NCBI GenBank assembly: GCA_020466095.1
Contig: CM035807.1
Coordinates: 44,242,286 to 44,306,285, forward strand
Direction of reading: 5' to 3'
From: Chlorops oryzae
Taxonomy: Eukaryota > Arthropoda > Insecta > Diptera > Chloropidae
DNA: 64,000 bases
Shown here: positions 53,811 to 63,685 of the stretch, piece after piece
Numbering within the stretch: the stretch's first letter is position 1
Layout of the letters: each line of letters starts with the position of its first letter
The notes under the pieces: model-generated
What the model was told of the DNA's origin: nothing
The model's database searches: none
The model's input: only the letters and a program-made list of their open reading frames with translations
Translations under genes and position numbers: made by a program

Positions 53811-53909
53811 AACGATTATACGCTCGACTTTGTCTGAGCGCTTGTTTCCTATAAATTAATATTGGAATAAAGGAACGTTTATACGCTCGACTGTGTCTGA
53901 GCGCTAGCT
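53811..53909 (+). repeat. Partial duplication at the end of LTR copy 1
   Basis: The segment TTATACGCTCGACT.TGTCTGAGCGCT occurs twice (about 53817-53843 and 53879-53905) with about 35 bp between. LTR copy 2 has it once (about 61550-61576). Each unit holds a CGCTC...GAGCG hairpin. Confidence 0.8.
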
Positions 53910-53926
53910 CCCTATATCCCAACAAC

Positions 53927-54139
53927 ACAACCTCCTACAAATATATGCATGCATACAGATTTATAAGTCCCGTTTATTGACAAAGCCAAAACGAACCAAA
54001 GGTTGCGTCAAACGCGATTTTCGTGTGCTCGACCGGATCGAACACAAAAAAGCGTGTTTGAAGAAGGTTTGAGTTAGCTTCCTCTCGCTGCTGGTCCGGG
54101 TGAATTTCGAAATATATAAAATGACATCTCTTGTTGTTC
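53927..54139. other. Spacer, no recognised gene
   Basis: Sequence after LTR copy 1. No motif seen. Confidence 0.35.
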
Positions 54140-54420
54140 TATACTCTTTGGTATCGGCGTGCGACAAGGCTGTCTTCTCAGCCCGAGACTTTTCGCTTTA
54201 TATCTAAACGATATCGAAGATGCGCTGCCTGATGGAGTGTCATTTGGGTTTGTATAAATTAATGCCTTTATAAACGTGGAGAACTGGTACTACTGTCTGA
54301 TTCTCCATTGGAATTACAACTGATGATCAATCTTACGAAGTCGAAAGCTATCCTCTTTAGAAAGGGCTCGAGAATTTCGTCAGACTACAACTGGCATATT
54401 GGCAATGAGGAGGTAGAAAT
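54140..54420 (+). pseudogene. Short LINE reverse transcriptase fragment
   Basis: Frames give [17 protein letters not shown] and, after a deletion that removes the catalytic Tyr-Ala-Asp-Asp, Asn-Leu-Thr-Lys-Ser-Lys-Ala-Ile-Leu-Phe-Arg-Lys-Gly. This is the palm/thumb region of a LINE RT different from the Jockey copies. The clade is not assignable. Confidence 0.6.
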
Positions 54421-55572
54421 ACCCTTTTCAAAAAAAATGATGAAAAATGATCGACTTGAATCTCGATAATTTTTCATAATTTTTCATCACGTTATTGTCT
54501 CGTATTTTCGTGATGAAAATTGATCGAGATGAAATAATTTAAATGTGGAGAAAAATGATCGAGATGAAATAATTTATATTTGGGGGGAAATTATCGAGAT
54601 GTAATTATAATAAGTTTAAAAATATAACAAGTTATTTAATGTTTTTTATTTATTCTTGAACAATGGTATCCGGCAAATATCTTTGCTAGGATCCTCTTTG
54701 TTCAAGTTGACCATTAAAACTTAACTGTTACTGTCTTAAAATTAACATTCTCTTTTTATACTATTCTAAACAAAGGAAAGTTGCATGGTGGAACGAAATG
54801 GAAAAGAAATGAAATGGAATGGGGTGCACATTTGAGCTATGCACTTAAAATAGCACAAGAACCGATTTTGACCCAACGATCATATTGCATGCATGAAATA
54901 GTACAATGACCGTTTGAACCAAAGATCGTGTGGCAATTGACCCTTTTTAGAGTTTATGAGTAATGCACTTTGCATGTGCTTGCGTATTGGAAATAGATGT
55001 GAGTCAATGTTTTGACATTCCCATTGTGTGGTTGTTTCACCATGACATAATAATTTAAATTTGGGGAAAAATGATCGAGATGAAATAACTTAAATGTGGG
55101 GGAAAATGATTAAGATTTTTAGCCATGGTCTAATGATAACAAGGTCTGATCAATGGTGTGGTGAGTAAAAACTGTTTAATTCAAAACTGCTTACATTACC
55201 GAAACAAAAACAGTAGCTTTGTGTCAATTTCAACACTCGACTACGTGTGACGTCACATTAAGCACACCTTATAATTCTTTTCACCATGATTTTGCACTAT
55301 GATTTTCAAGAACAAATAGTGCCTAAAATGATGCACCATGTTTTTTAGGTCCCCAAAATCCGTTCTCTGTCCTGAATGTACGGTTAATGTCCTGAATGTT
55401 TAACAATAATAACTATAAAAGTATTATAGAATTCTGCTTTGAATTTTTTTTTTAATCTAAGTAGAAGACCACTTTTTTGAGAAGACTAAGTTTTATTAAA
55501 ATGTTTTTAAGTAGAGAAAGTAATATGTAAATACAATATGAAGTTTAAAATTACAATAATTGGCGATGTTTT
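54421..55572. repeat. Low-complexity region with ~35-bp GATCGAGATGAAATAATTT repeats
   Basis: ATGATCGAGATGAAATAATT or close variants occur near 54518, 54555, 54593, 55070 and 55105, the last pair separated from the first group by about 470 bp of unrelated sequence. No gene. Confidence 0.65.
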
Positions 55573-56089
55573 TTGTGTCCTTGTTGTCAGGCTTGTTGCA
55601 TTTTTTCGATGTCGCTGTCCTTTACTCTTTATTTATATTTGCGGTCTTGTTGTGAGTCTCTCCCGAACTCACATGTGGTCACCTTAAACTGCAAACAAAA
55701 GGCAGTGACCTGCGCTCATGACTTTCTTCGTCAAGGTGATTCAACGCTACTGAAAAGCAACGGCCAGCAAAAACCGCTGACGGAGACAGTTTGGCTACTA
55801 CAACAACAACACCAGCACGAGCATAAGCATATGCGCAACCCGATCGCTGGAAATTACAATTACATTAAGCACAAACACGGTGCATGCACTTGCAGGGCGA
55901 CAGCTAGCAACAACAACAACAACACAGTCACAGTTTATGCACGATTGACAAACATTAGCACTGGTACAGCGAATGCACAATTGCAATCCGATCGCTGGCA
56001 ATAACAACAACAACTCCACTAAGTTAACGGAAGGAAAGGCAATTATACATACAGATAACAAAATAATATAAGTATTCATCAACGCCGGA
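55573..56089 (+). other. LTR-like leader with CAA-rich tract
   Basis: TGTTGTGAGTCTCTCCC at 55644 resembles the TGTTGYGAGTC start of the LTRs at 48417 and 60681. The region to 56089 contains CAACAACAA tracts (55800, 55910, 56003). A 143-codon open frame here (55573-56004) is Gln/Asn/His-rich and repeat-driven; I do not regard it as a gene. Confidence 0.35.
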
Positions 56090-56240
56090 ATCAACAGTCA
56101 GAGATCGCACTCTTCACCAATTCAACAGCAGAATTCAACGGTCGACGTTGGCAAAAGTCGACTTCTATAAAAGAGGAGGAGTGGGAAACCAGCACGGACC
56201 CCTGAACGGGAAAATTTTTGTACCAACCATGTAAATATCA

Positions 56241-56368
56241 TGTTGAGTTTGTAAATCAGTAGGCTTTTGAGATTTGAGATCGAAAAGTTTTCTTTAAAAC
56301 AAAATATTGAAATTATAAATATAAGTTTTCGTGTTGTGAAAAATAAATAATATTTCCAAAAACTAATA
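56241..56368 (+). repeat. Copia 5' LTR (128 bp)
   Basis: Starts TGTTGAGTTTG, ends CCAAAAACTAATA. It is identical base for base to 60307-60434. Contains AATAAATAATA near 56342. The end is ATA rather than the usual CA; the boundary is set by the 5-bp target duplication. Confidence 0.93.
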
Positions 56369-56380
56369 GGTTATGGGCAG
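56369..56380 (+). other. Copia primer-binding site (initiator tRNA-Met type)
   Basis: GGTTATGGGCAG directly after the 5' LTR matches the internal tRNA-iMet primer site used by Copia elements. It overlaps the first ATG of the polyprotein (56373). Confidence 0.75.
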
Positions 56381-59300
56381 TATGGAAAAAACAACAGGAA
56401 TCCTGCAATTCAATGGAAGGAACTTTACAAATTGGAAGTTCCGCGTGGAGAAGCATTTGGCTTCCCATGGATGTGCTGATGCAATTTTATCCGAAGGAAG
56501 TGGATCAACTGAACCCAATAACAGGAGTGGAGCAGAATTTGCAAAAATAGACTGCAAGGCGCAGGATATCATAACAAGCTTTATTAGTGATGATTACTTG
56601 GAGTACATTAAGGACCAAAAGTCCTCTTATGGAATGTGGAAAGCCTTATGCGACGCTTTCGAGAAAAAGAACTGCCAAAGCCAAACCCTGGTAAGGAAGG
56701 AGTTAGCAAATCTGAAACTAAATGACGGTGGTGATCTGATGTCGCACATATTAAAATTCGAGTCATTAGTGCGTCAGCTAAAAGGAGCTGGAGCAAATCC
56801 TTCAGAACAGGATTTGGTGTCGCAGCTGTTTATATCGTTACCTGGTACATATGATGCAGTTGTCACAGCTATGGAGAACCTCTCTGATAATGATCTGAAG
56901 ATATCCAATGTCAAGACTCGCTTGTTAGCTGAAGAACAAAAACTTAAAAACCGCGCAAGGGAATCAATATCTCAAAATGCAGTTATTGCTTTTCAAAGCA
57001 ATAAGAAAAACATTAAGAAACGATTTAAAGGAAAGTGCAATAATTGTGGAAAATTTGGTCACAAAGGTGCAGACTGCAGAACAAAGAACAATAATGTGGC
57101 TGCAAATATCACGACTGGAGTAAGTTTTATGGCTGATGCCAGGAAAAAGGAAACAAATTTTCAATGCACATCAGAAGTTGTGTTTGCGTTGGACTCGGGA
57201 GCAACCGATCACTTTGTAAAGGAGCAAAATGCATTTTCGGAACTCTATACCTTGGAGAATTCTAAAGAAATTTTTGTTGCGAAATCAGATCAGTCCATTC
57301 TCGTCTCAAAAGTTGGAACTTTGGAAGGATTGAGCAGCACTGGAACACATATTACACTGAAGAACGTGCTATACAGCACTGAATTCAGAGAAAACTTACT
57401 GTCAGTAAGTAAAATGGTAGAGGCCGGGATATGTATAAAGTTTGAAGAGAATCAAGCTATCATTTCGAAGGATGATGTTGTCATCGCTAAAGCTGAAAAA
57501 TTAGGAAATCTATTCCAAATAAAATTGAAGATTCAAAAGCCAGCGGCATTTATGTCAAAATCAGAGAAAGGAAATCTTTGGCACAGGCGACTGGGACATA
57601 TCAGCAGCAGTGGCTTGAATGAATTAGTCCGTAACAATATGGTTACAGGCATTGATCAAGTGTCATTTGATGAGTTCTGCGACATATGCACTCAAAGTAA
57701 GCAATGCAGAAAACCTTTCAATGGGATGCGTCCTAAATCAGCCAGACCACTTGAGCATATACATTCTGATGTTTGTGGACCCATTTCTCCTGTAGCTTGG
57801 GATGGCAGTAAATATTTCATTACATTTATAGATGATTTTACACATTTCATAATGGTCTTCTTGATGAAGAAGAAATCGGAAAGCTATGAGAAATTCAAAG
57901 AATTTGAAGCAGTAGTAACAGCTAAATTCAACTTAAAAATATCAAAACTAACAATTGACCAAGGCCGAGAATACAAATCAAAAGAAATGGCTCAATTCTG
58001 CAAGTCCAAAGGGATTCAAATTCTGGAAACTATTTCGTACTCCCCTCAGCAAAATGGAGTAGCCGAGCGGTTCAACCGTTCAATAATCGAAAAATCTCGC
58101 GCAATTATGTTACAATCCAGCGCTCCAAAATATTTATGGAGTGAAGCAATTTATGCAAGTGCATATATAATAAATCGAAGTCCAACAAAAGCGCTACCAA
58201 ATGGAAAAACACCTGCGGAGATGTGGTATGGGGTAAAACCTTGTGTCTCTAAGCTCAGGACTTTTGGAAGTCAGGCGTTTGCATGGTTACCTGATCAAAA
58301 ACGTCGGAAATTGGATGCTAAAAGTGTATCCCTAACTATGATAGGATACTGTCCTAACGGATATCGGCTTTGGGATATAAAACAAAACAAAATTATTTCA
58401 AGTCGTGATGTAACATTCAATGAAAACCGTTTTCCATTTGAAGATTCGAATAATGCAAAAGTTCGAAATGATCTATTGATCCACAGTATTGAACAAGAAG
58501 GGGAAGTTGGAAATAATATCGAAGAGAGTTCGGTTTCGAAAAATGCGGTTGATAATAGAGAAGGTATTGTAGAACCCAGATCTTACCAAGAACCACAATT
58601 TCAAGAACCAGAAACCTTAATGCCACCTGAAGATGTCCAATGTGATCAACAGAGCAGTACTGGAGAATCCACACTAAGAAGAAGTGAAAGGATAAAACAA
58701 TTACCAAACAAATTTTCAGAATACTATCATTCACTGTTTGAAGCTTTTTCAATTTCAGATTTAGTACCAACCACTTTTCAGGACATAGAAAAATCCGTAG
58801 ATCGTGATAAATGGTTGAGAGCCGTGAATGACGAATTGGATTCCATGCAAGATAATAATGTTTGGGAAGTGATAAAGAATCCTGGAAGGATTAAAATTTT
58901 AAAATCGAAGTGGATTTTTCGGATCAAGGAGGATGCTCAGGGTAATAAAGTGCGATATAAAGCTAGACTAGTAGCCAAGGGTTATTTACAAAAATATGGC
59001 GTTGACTACGACGAAACATATGCACCAGTTGCAAAATTATCTTCAATACGAATAGTTTTTGCTGTCGGAGTCTATAACAAAATGATATTTCACCAACTTG
59101 ATGTAAAGACAGCATTTTTACATGGTGATCTAGAAGAGGAACTATTTATGGAAGTCCCAGAAGGAATGATGGCTAAGCCAAATGAAGTCCTGAAATTAAA
59201 GAAAAGTCTTTATGGATTAAAGCAGAGCCCACGATGTTGGAATACGAAGTTCAATTCTACACTCGTTCAACTTGGATTTAACAGGTCATCCCATGATTAC

Positions 59301-60299
59301 TGTCTCTACACACGCATTAAGGATGATAGTATCATGTATCTAGTTTTATACGTCGATGATGTTCTAATCGCTGGGAATAACCTGTCAGAAATTGAGTTGC
59401 TGAAGTTACAATTATCAAAGAAGTTTGAGATGTCCGATTGTGGACATCTTAAACACTATTTGGGAACATCTGTAGAGTATAATCGAGAAGAAGGTATAAT
59501 GAAGTTAAACCAAATAATTAGCATTCAGAAAATTCTACAAGACTTCGGAATGGCTGATTGCAAAGGTGCTCATACGCCAATGGAAAAAGGACTACAGTTA
59601 GCACCAAATCAAAACCCGGAATCCATAGATGAACCTTATCGAGAACTTCTTGGACGTTTAATGTACTTAATGCTGTCAGTGAGACCAGATTTGTGCTATT
59701 CCGTGGACTACTTGGGTAGATTCCAACAAAGTCCATCCGAAGATCACTGGGTAGCTCTCAAACGAGTACTGCGGTATCTCAAGAACACAAGTGCCCTCAA
59801 ACTTGAATATAAAAGGAAGAAAGGTTCATGTAAACTAGTTGGATATGTGGATGCGGATTGGGCATCAAACATCGAAGATAGGAAATCCACAAGCGGATAC
59901 GTATTTTTTGTATATGGTTGCCCGATTTCCTGGTGTAGTCGAAAACAAACAACTGTCGCTACTTCATCTAGTGAAGCTGAGTATGTCGCTCTAAGTGCTG
60001 CCACCTCAGAAGGAATCTGGATAAAGGGAATATTAGAGGACATGCGAGTAATTGACCAAACTGAGGCTTTCATCCTATACGAGGATAATTCAGGATGTAT
60101 ATCAATGGCCAAAAATCTAGAATGCAAGAGATCTAAACATATTGATATAAAACATCATTTTTTACGAGACCACGTTATGAAAGGGCACCTTAAAATTGAG
60201 TATATACCTACAACCCAACAAGTTGCCGACATACTCACGAAATCCCTAAATTCTTCGACTTTTATATCAATTAGAAATATGTTATCATTGTCCAATTGA
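56373..60299 (+). CDS. Copia Gag-Pol polyprotein, intact (1308 aa)
   Basis: Domains in order: Gag capsid-like part (1-210, Phe-Asn-Gly-x-Asn-Phe-x-x-Trp start); CCHC knuckle Cys-Asn-Asn-Cys-Gly-x-x-Gly-His-x-x-x-x-Cys (~221-234); protease Leu-Asp-Ser-Gly-Ala (~274); integrase His-His finger with Cys-Asp-Ile-Cys (~403-438), then core Asp (~466), Asp (~527) and Glu (~562); RT with Gln-Leu-Asp-Val-Lys-Thr-Ala-Phe-Leu and Tyr-Val-Asp-Asp (~993); RNase H with Asp-Ala-Asp-Trp (~1160) and Ser-Ser-Glu-Ala-Glu-Tyr. All catalytic residues I can check are present. Copia makes virus-like particles and integrates cDNA. The ATG at 56373 lies in the primer site; the next Met, 9 bases on (56382), may be the real start. 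Confidence 0.97.
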   Translation: MGSMEKTTGILQFNGRNFTNWKFRVEKHLASHGCADAILSEGSGSTEPNNRSGAEFAKIDCKAQDIITSFISDDYLEYIKDQKSSYGMWKALCDAFEKKNCQSQTLVRKELANLKLNDGGDLMSHILKFESLVRQLKGAGANPSEQDLVSQLFISLPGTYDAVVTAMENLSDNDLKISNVKTRLLAEEQKLKNRARESISQNAVIAFQSNKKNIKKRFKGKCNNCGKFGHKGADCRTKNNNVAANITTGVSFMADARKKETNFQCTSEVVFALDSGATDHFVKEQNAFSELYTLENSKEIFVAKSDQSILVSKVGTLEGLSSTGTHITLKNVLYSTEFRENLLSVSKMVEAGICIKFEENQAIISKDDVVIAKAEKLGNLFQIKLKIQKPAAFMSKSEKGNLWHRRLGHISSSGLNELVRNNMVTGIDQVSFDEFCDICTQSKQCRKPFNGMRPKSARPLEHIHSDVCGPISPVAWDGSKYFITFIDDFTHFIMVFLMKKKSESYEKFKEFEAVVTAKFNLKISKLTIDQGREYKSKEMAQFCKSKGIQILETISYSPQQNGVAERFNRSIIEKSRAIMLQSSAPKYLWSEAIYASAYIINRSPTKALPNGKTPAEMWYGVKPCVSKLRTFGSQAFAWLPDQKRRKLDAKSVSLTMIGYCPNGYRLWDIKQNKIISSRDVTFNENRFPFEDSNNAKVRNDLLIHSIEQEGEVGNNIEESSVSKNAVDNREGIVEPRSYQEPQFQEPETLMPPEDVQCDQQSSTGESTLRRSERIKQLPNKFSEYYHSLFEAFSISDLVPTTFQDIEKSVDRDKWLRAVNDELDSMQDNNVWEVIKNPGRIKILKSKWIFRIKEDAQGNKVRYKARLVAKGYLQKYGVDYDETYAPVAKLSSIRIVFAVGVYNKMIFHQLDVKTAFLHGDLEEELFMEVPEGMMAKPNEVLKLKKSLYGLKQSPRCWNTKFNSTLVQLGFNRSSHDYCLYTRIKDDSIMYLVLYVDDVLIAGNNLSEIELLKLQLSKKFEMSDCGHLKHYLGTSVEYNREEGIMKLNQIISIQKILQDFGMADCKGAHTPMEKGLQLAPNQNPESIDEPYRELLGRLMYLMLSVRPDLCYSVDYLGRFQQSPSEDHWVALKRVLRYLKNTSALKLEYKRKKGSCKLVGYVDADWASNIEDRKSTSGYVFFVYGCPISWCSRKQTTVATSSSEAEYVALSAATSEGIWIKGILEDMRVIDQTEAFILYEDNSGCISMAKNLECKRSKHIDIKHHFLRDHVMKGHLKIEYIPTTQQVADILTKSLNSSTFISIRNMLSLSN

Positions 60300-60306
60300 G
60301 AGAGGG
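60298..60306 (+). other. Copia polypurine tract
   Basis: GAGAGAGGG directly before the 3' LTR and overlapping the end of the polyprotein reading frame; primes plus-strand DNA synthesis in this family. Confidence 0.8.
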
Positions 60307-60434
60307 TGTTGAGTTTGTAAATCAGTAGGCTTTTGAGATTTGAGATCGAAAAGTTTTCTTTAAAACAAAATATTGAAATTATAAATATAAGTTTTCGTGT
60401 TGTGAAAAATAAATAATATTTCCAAAAACTAATA
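60307..60434 (+). repeat. Copia 3' LTR (128 bp)
   Basis: Identical to the 5' LTR and followed by the TATCA duplication. Confidence 0.93.
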
Positions 60435-61592
60435 TATCACAATACAGCGTTCTACCATACCAACTTTATCTTCAAGGCTAACCCATTTCCAAGGCCTAAT
60501 CATACTTGCAGCAGTAACAGCATCAGAGCACCGTCACAAGAACATCAACAACTGGGTTTTTGTAAAACACGAATTAAAGCAACTATCGTATCAGCCACGA
60601 TGTAAACAATTAATACGTGGCACAAAAACATCCAGTGTTCCGTAAACGCTGCGGTAGCGATTTCTTCAAGGAGGGGAGGGATGTTGCGAGTCACAGACGC
60701 ACAACCATGCTATACCTCTCAATCTTCGCCATAAAAAGTGAAACAACAAGAACCAGTGCGAAGACTCAACCATTGCGATTGTGAAATTAGCCTTAGCAGC
60801 AATCGCCCTAATGAAATGAATGTAATATGAGACCCAGAAGTTTCGGCAGACGGCAACAGTTGTGAAATCACTCCAAGCCCAGGATCGCAATGCTAAAAGC
60901 CAGTGGGTGAAACCCGAGAATTAGAACGGCGGGAGAGAATTAACGGAGCGACAGCAATGATAGGCACAGGCAGCTAGGTGTCAAGTATGAGGGACACAAG
61001 CCGGCAAGTCAACATTGCAACTGTCTAAGCTATGCTGAATAGCTCGATCGCTGGCAACAACAACAACACACTAACAACGGGATAGCTTTGGCGAGCTTTC
61101 GGCGAGCAAGGGAAAACACGGGAGGCACGAGCTGACGCGTCATAAGTTCTGCACAAGGTTCAACGCCACCAAACACCGACCTACAACAACAAAAACGACG
61201 ATATGAGAATAGCAGCACCAAAGATATACTTGTAGGTGAATCTTATGCAAGAGGTTTTGGAAAGCATCAACAGCGATATCCAATATTGCCGATCAGCAAT
61301 ATTGGCCTATAAAAAGGGAGCTTCGGACACAGAAAGAGCAGACTGGTTTTCGGAAGTCTCTGCTTTTGACGTGCGTACATACGAGCCACGGCGTTAAAAG
61401 TATAATTAAGGACATAGGGAAATTGTAAAGTAGTGTTAGCATTTTTACAGTGAATATAAATGCTGTCATAGACATAAGGATCAGTAAATAAAAGAAAAGA
61501 TAAAATATGAACTTCACTCTTTTATTTAAAGAGGTTTATAGGAACATTTATACGCTCGACTTTGTCTGAGCGCTAGCTCCCTATATCCCAAC

Positions 61593-62551
61593 ATCCCCAT
61601 TGAACACGAAACGTTATAGGCGACAGTTGAGGAGAAGGATGACCAGATCCGCTTGTAACACCGGTCCGACGTGAAGCACATCATTCAGCGATAAGGAGGA
61701 TGACTTCATCACTGCATGGTGGGGAAGATAAAAAGAAAGGAAATTATTTTCGTGTATAATTTCAGAGTTCGTGCATGGCTCCATATATTCAGCTAACACT
61801 GAATTATAGGTGTCGCGCATAAGAGGCTGTTTCGCAAGCCTTTTCTCCAGGCTTTTGTATTGCGTCAGCGCTACGAACCGCGATGAACCCAAGCGTAGAG
61901 CGAATTTAGAAAATTCTACCTTCAGAATTTTTAACGGTGGTTTGAGCATAAAGCTCTTCACAATAACCGTCCTCTGGAAGAGGCGGAGAAGAATTTGGAA
62001 CTTCTTCTTGTTCCCAAAACGACTTGAGCAGCTCGGAGAGTGACTCATGGATGACTCCGGAGGAGACCTGCGTCGTAAACGCTCGGTGGATTCGCTGGCG
62101 ATGGGCCCACCCAAATACCAACCGAACACTGAATTTTGTGCTACGAGACTCCCTCCGACGTTCATTTTGACATAATATCGGAGCCGATGACCATATCGGC
62201 CTGGATTCATGAAATGGGGGTCGGCGAGCTCATGCGATGAAAGCTCTTGAGGATCCATGTTGGAGACCCGTTTGGCTGGAAGCCAGTTTGTCAATTTTGG
62301 CAACACCACGGCGTCGATCTGATCCTCGAACGTAGAACGAGGCGATGCGAGCCTGTCGGAACACTCTTTTTTGCAACGTGGGTGCTTTGCCCGACCATAT
62401 CGGATACATTGCAAACTTTGGGTGTAGTTGGAAGATTCAATTGCAGCTGTATCCGCTCGGTGATAAATGACCTTTGAGATCCTGGTTCGAGAAGGGCTCG
62501 CACTAAAAAGCGCTCTCCTTGATGCAAGATGTGTGGGAGCGCGTTAGACAA
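61593..62551 (-). pseudogene. BEL/Pao pol fragment: protease and RT start
   Basis: On the minus strand: protease with Arg-Ala-Leu-Leu-Glu-Pro-Gly-Ser-Gln near 62500 (active-site Asp replaced by Glu, Ser-Gly by Pro-Gly) and Phe-Ile-Thr-Glu-Arg. Then Val-Val-Leu-Pro-Lys-Leu-Thr near 62300, Leu-Ala-Asp-Pro-x-Phe near 62215, Phe-Gly-Trp-x-Leu-Gly-Gly near 62110, Phe-Trp-Glu-Gln-Glu-Glu near 62020, Ser-Leu-Glu-Lys-Arg-Leu-Ala near 61850, Tyr-Leu-Pro-His-His-Ala-Val near 61710, and Leu-Asn-Asp-Val-Leu-His-Val-Gly-Pro near 61685. The RT frame stops exactly where LTR copy 2 ends (61592), so that LTR lies inside it. Two frameshifts are present. Confidence 0.8.
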
Positions 62552-62803
62552 AAGTACTTGCGTCTGGCTAATCGATACGTGCGCATGTGCTTGCGAAGTA
62601 GAGGGTCCGTCGGCGGTTACAAAATTCGAAGTCTTCGGTGGTGCGGAAGCCTGCGCCGGTTGGCTCGTCGTAGACGGGCCGTCAGCCTGAAGAGGAGCAG
62701 TGTGGTTGAAGATCCTTGACCCTTTTGTGTAGCCGTTGGATTCGGCTTAGAAACCCTTTATGCAGAAAATAGAAAATTAAATTAAGGTTTTAACATTTCG
62801 CAA
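62552..62803. other. No recognised gene
   Basis: Upstream part of the minus-strand BEL/Pao element by position; no gag motif read. Confidence 0.35.
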
Positions 62804-63585
62804 ATGATTATTTGCTCTTTTTGTAATGTGGCAGGCTATACACGAGATATTTGCCAGCAGAGCAGAAACCCCCTTTTTTGCATTATTTGCTTTGAATATG
62901 GCCATGAGCAGAGTGCGAATTGCGGTGAAAATATAACAGAGCTAGGATATGACGCATTGACTTGCCTGTATTGTGGGAAAGAAGGTCATTTAGAAATTAA
63001 ATGTTTTGGCCGTCTTAGAAATTTATTTTGCAATATATGTCAAACGAAAGGTCACGAAAGTAACAAACTTTGTAAAAGTTTGATAAATAGTTTTCCTTAA
63101 AATAACCGCAGTTACAGTGCTACATAGCTCTCAGTTTAGGCAAACAGCAAGATTTTATTATGCGCAACATCAAGTAGATAGTGGCCAATGAAACTCTCAG
63201 CGGCCCGTTTAAGGCCAATAGACCAGAATGCCACAGAAAATATCAAAATTCAAAGGCCGTACCTAGTTCAGAATAAGGAAAATGTAAGAAATAAGAACAA
63301 AAATGAACGAAAAAATACAGAGAAACCTATATATTTAGAGGAATTAGATATAAATAAAATTTTCCTCGATGAGTTAGATGAAAATGATTTTTAGCAGAAA
63401 ATCAAGCAATATAATGAGAAAACCGGAAATTTTGTTTAATACAAATAGTCTCATGAAGAAGAAGGTCCGTTTTAATGACAAAATCGTCGTGCATTTTATC
63501 GAAGGTGAAGATTCAATATAAGAAAACGAATCTCAAAAAGGTATTTTAGAGAAAAAGCTATTTATGCATTGCCAGAAATCAGAAA
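62804..63585 (+). pseudogene. Zinc-knuckle gag-like ORF, cut by the assembly gap
   Basis: 62804-63100 (98 codons) has four Cys/His knuckles: Cys-Ser-Phe-Cys, Cys-Ile-Ile-Cys-x-x-x-Gly-His, Cys-Leu-Tyr-Cys-Gly-x-x-Gly-His-x-x-x-x-Cys and Cys-Asn-Ile-Cys-x-x-x-Gly-His-x-x-x-x-x-Cys. After a stop, a Lys/Glu-rich and then acidic segment (63188-63394) follows. It is about 85-90 percent identical to the inverted copy at 42947-43960. Function by pattern: retroelement nucleocapsid. In that inverted copy the region after this one extends further, but here it runs into Ns. Confidence 0.65.
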
Positions 63586-63685
63586 NNNNNNNNNNNNNNN
63601 NNNNNNNNNNNNNNNNNNNNNNNNNNNNNNNNNNNNNNNNNNNNNNNNNNNNNNNNNNNNNNNNNNNNNNNNNNNNNNNNNNNNN
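63586..63685. other. 100-N assembly gap
   Basis: Exactly 100 N, the usual placeholder for a gap of unknown length. Sequences on the two sides need not be neighbours. Confidence 0.99.

Larger units (their letters stand above)
47886..53926 (+). repeat. LTR-type repeat, copy 1 (interrupted by the two-gene transposon)
   Basis: Homologous to 56090-61592. Segments: a promoter-like part with CTTCTATAAAAGAGGAGG near 47975, a 124-bp duplication (48051-48298), a polypurine tract AAGGAGGGGAGGGA (48403-48416), then an LTR-like unit TGTTGTGAGTCACAG...(48417) ending CCCTATATCCCAACA (53926), with a second TATA box GGCCTATAAAAAGGGAG near 53572 and AATAAA near 53755. TG...CA ends and a tract before TGTTG indicate a 3' LTR. 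The DNA transposon 48486-53021 splits it. Confidence 0.7.
56241..60434 (+). mobile_element. Complete Copia LTR retrotransposon, identical LTRs
   Basis: 5' LTR 56241-56368, one uninterrupted 1308-codon polyprotein, 3' LTR 60307-60434, and 5-bp target duplication TATCA (56236-56240 and 60435-60439). Total 4194 bp. The uninterrupted target is present in LTR copy 1 (GTAAATATCACAATACAGCG near 48042). Intact coding plus identical LTRs indicate very recent insertion; the element may be active. Confidence 0.95.
56090..61592 (+). repeat. LTR-type repeat, copy 2 (interrupted by Copia)
   Basis: Matches copy 1 at 47886-53926. Has the CTTCTATAAAAGAGGAGG promoter-like part near 56162, a single 124-bp unit after Copia (60440 onward), the polypurine tract AAGGAGGGGAGGGA (about 60667-60680), and the LTR-like unit TGTTGCGAGTC...(60681) to CCCAACA (61592). 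Copia (56241-60434) splits it. On the right it abuts a BEL/Pao RT frame at the sequence TCCCCATTG. Confidence 0.7.

Noticed and set aside
55573..56004. A 143-codon Gln/Asn-rich gene
   Set aside because: The frame runs across CAA tracts inside LTR-like sequence with no domain.
62519..62719. Arg-rich plus-strand ORF
   Set aside because: It is antisense to the BEL/Pao region and lacks any motif.
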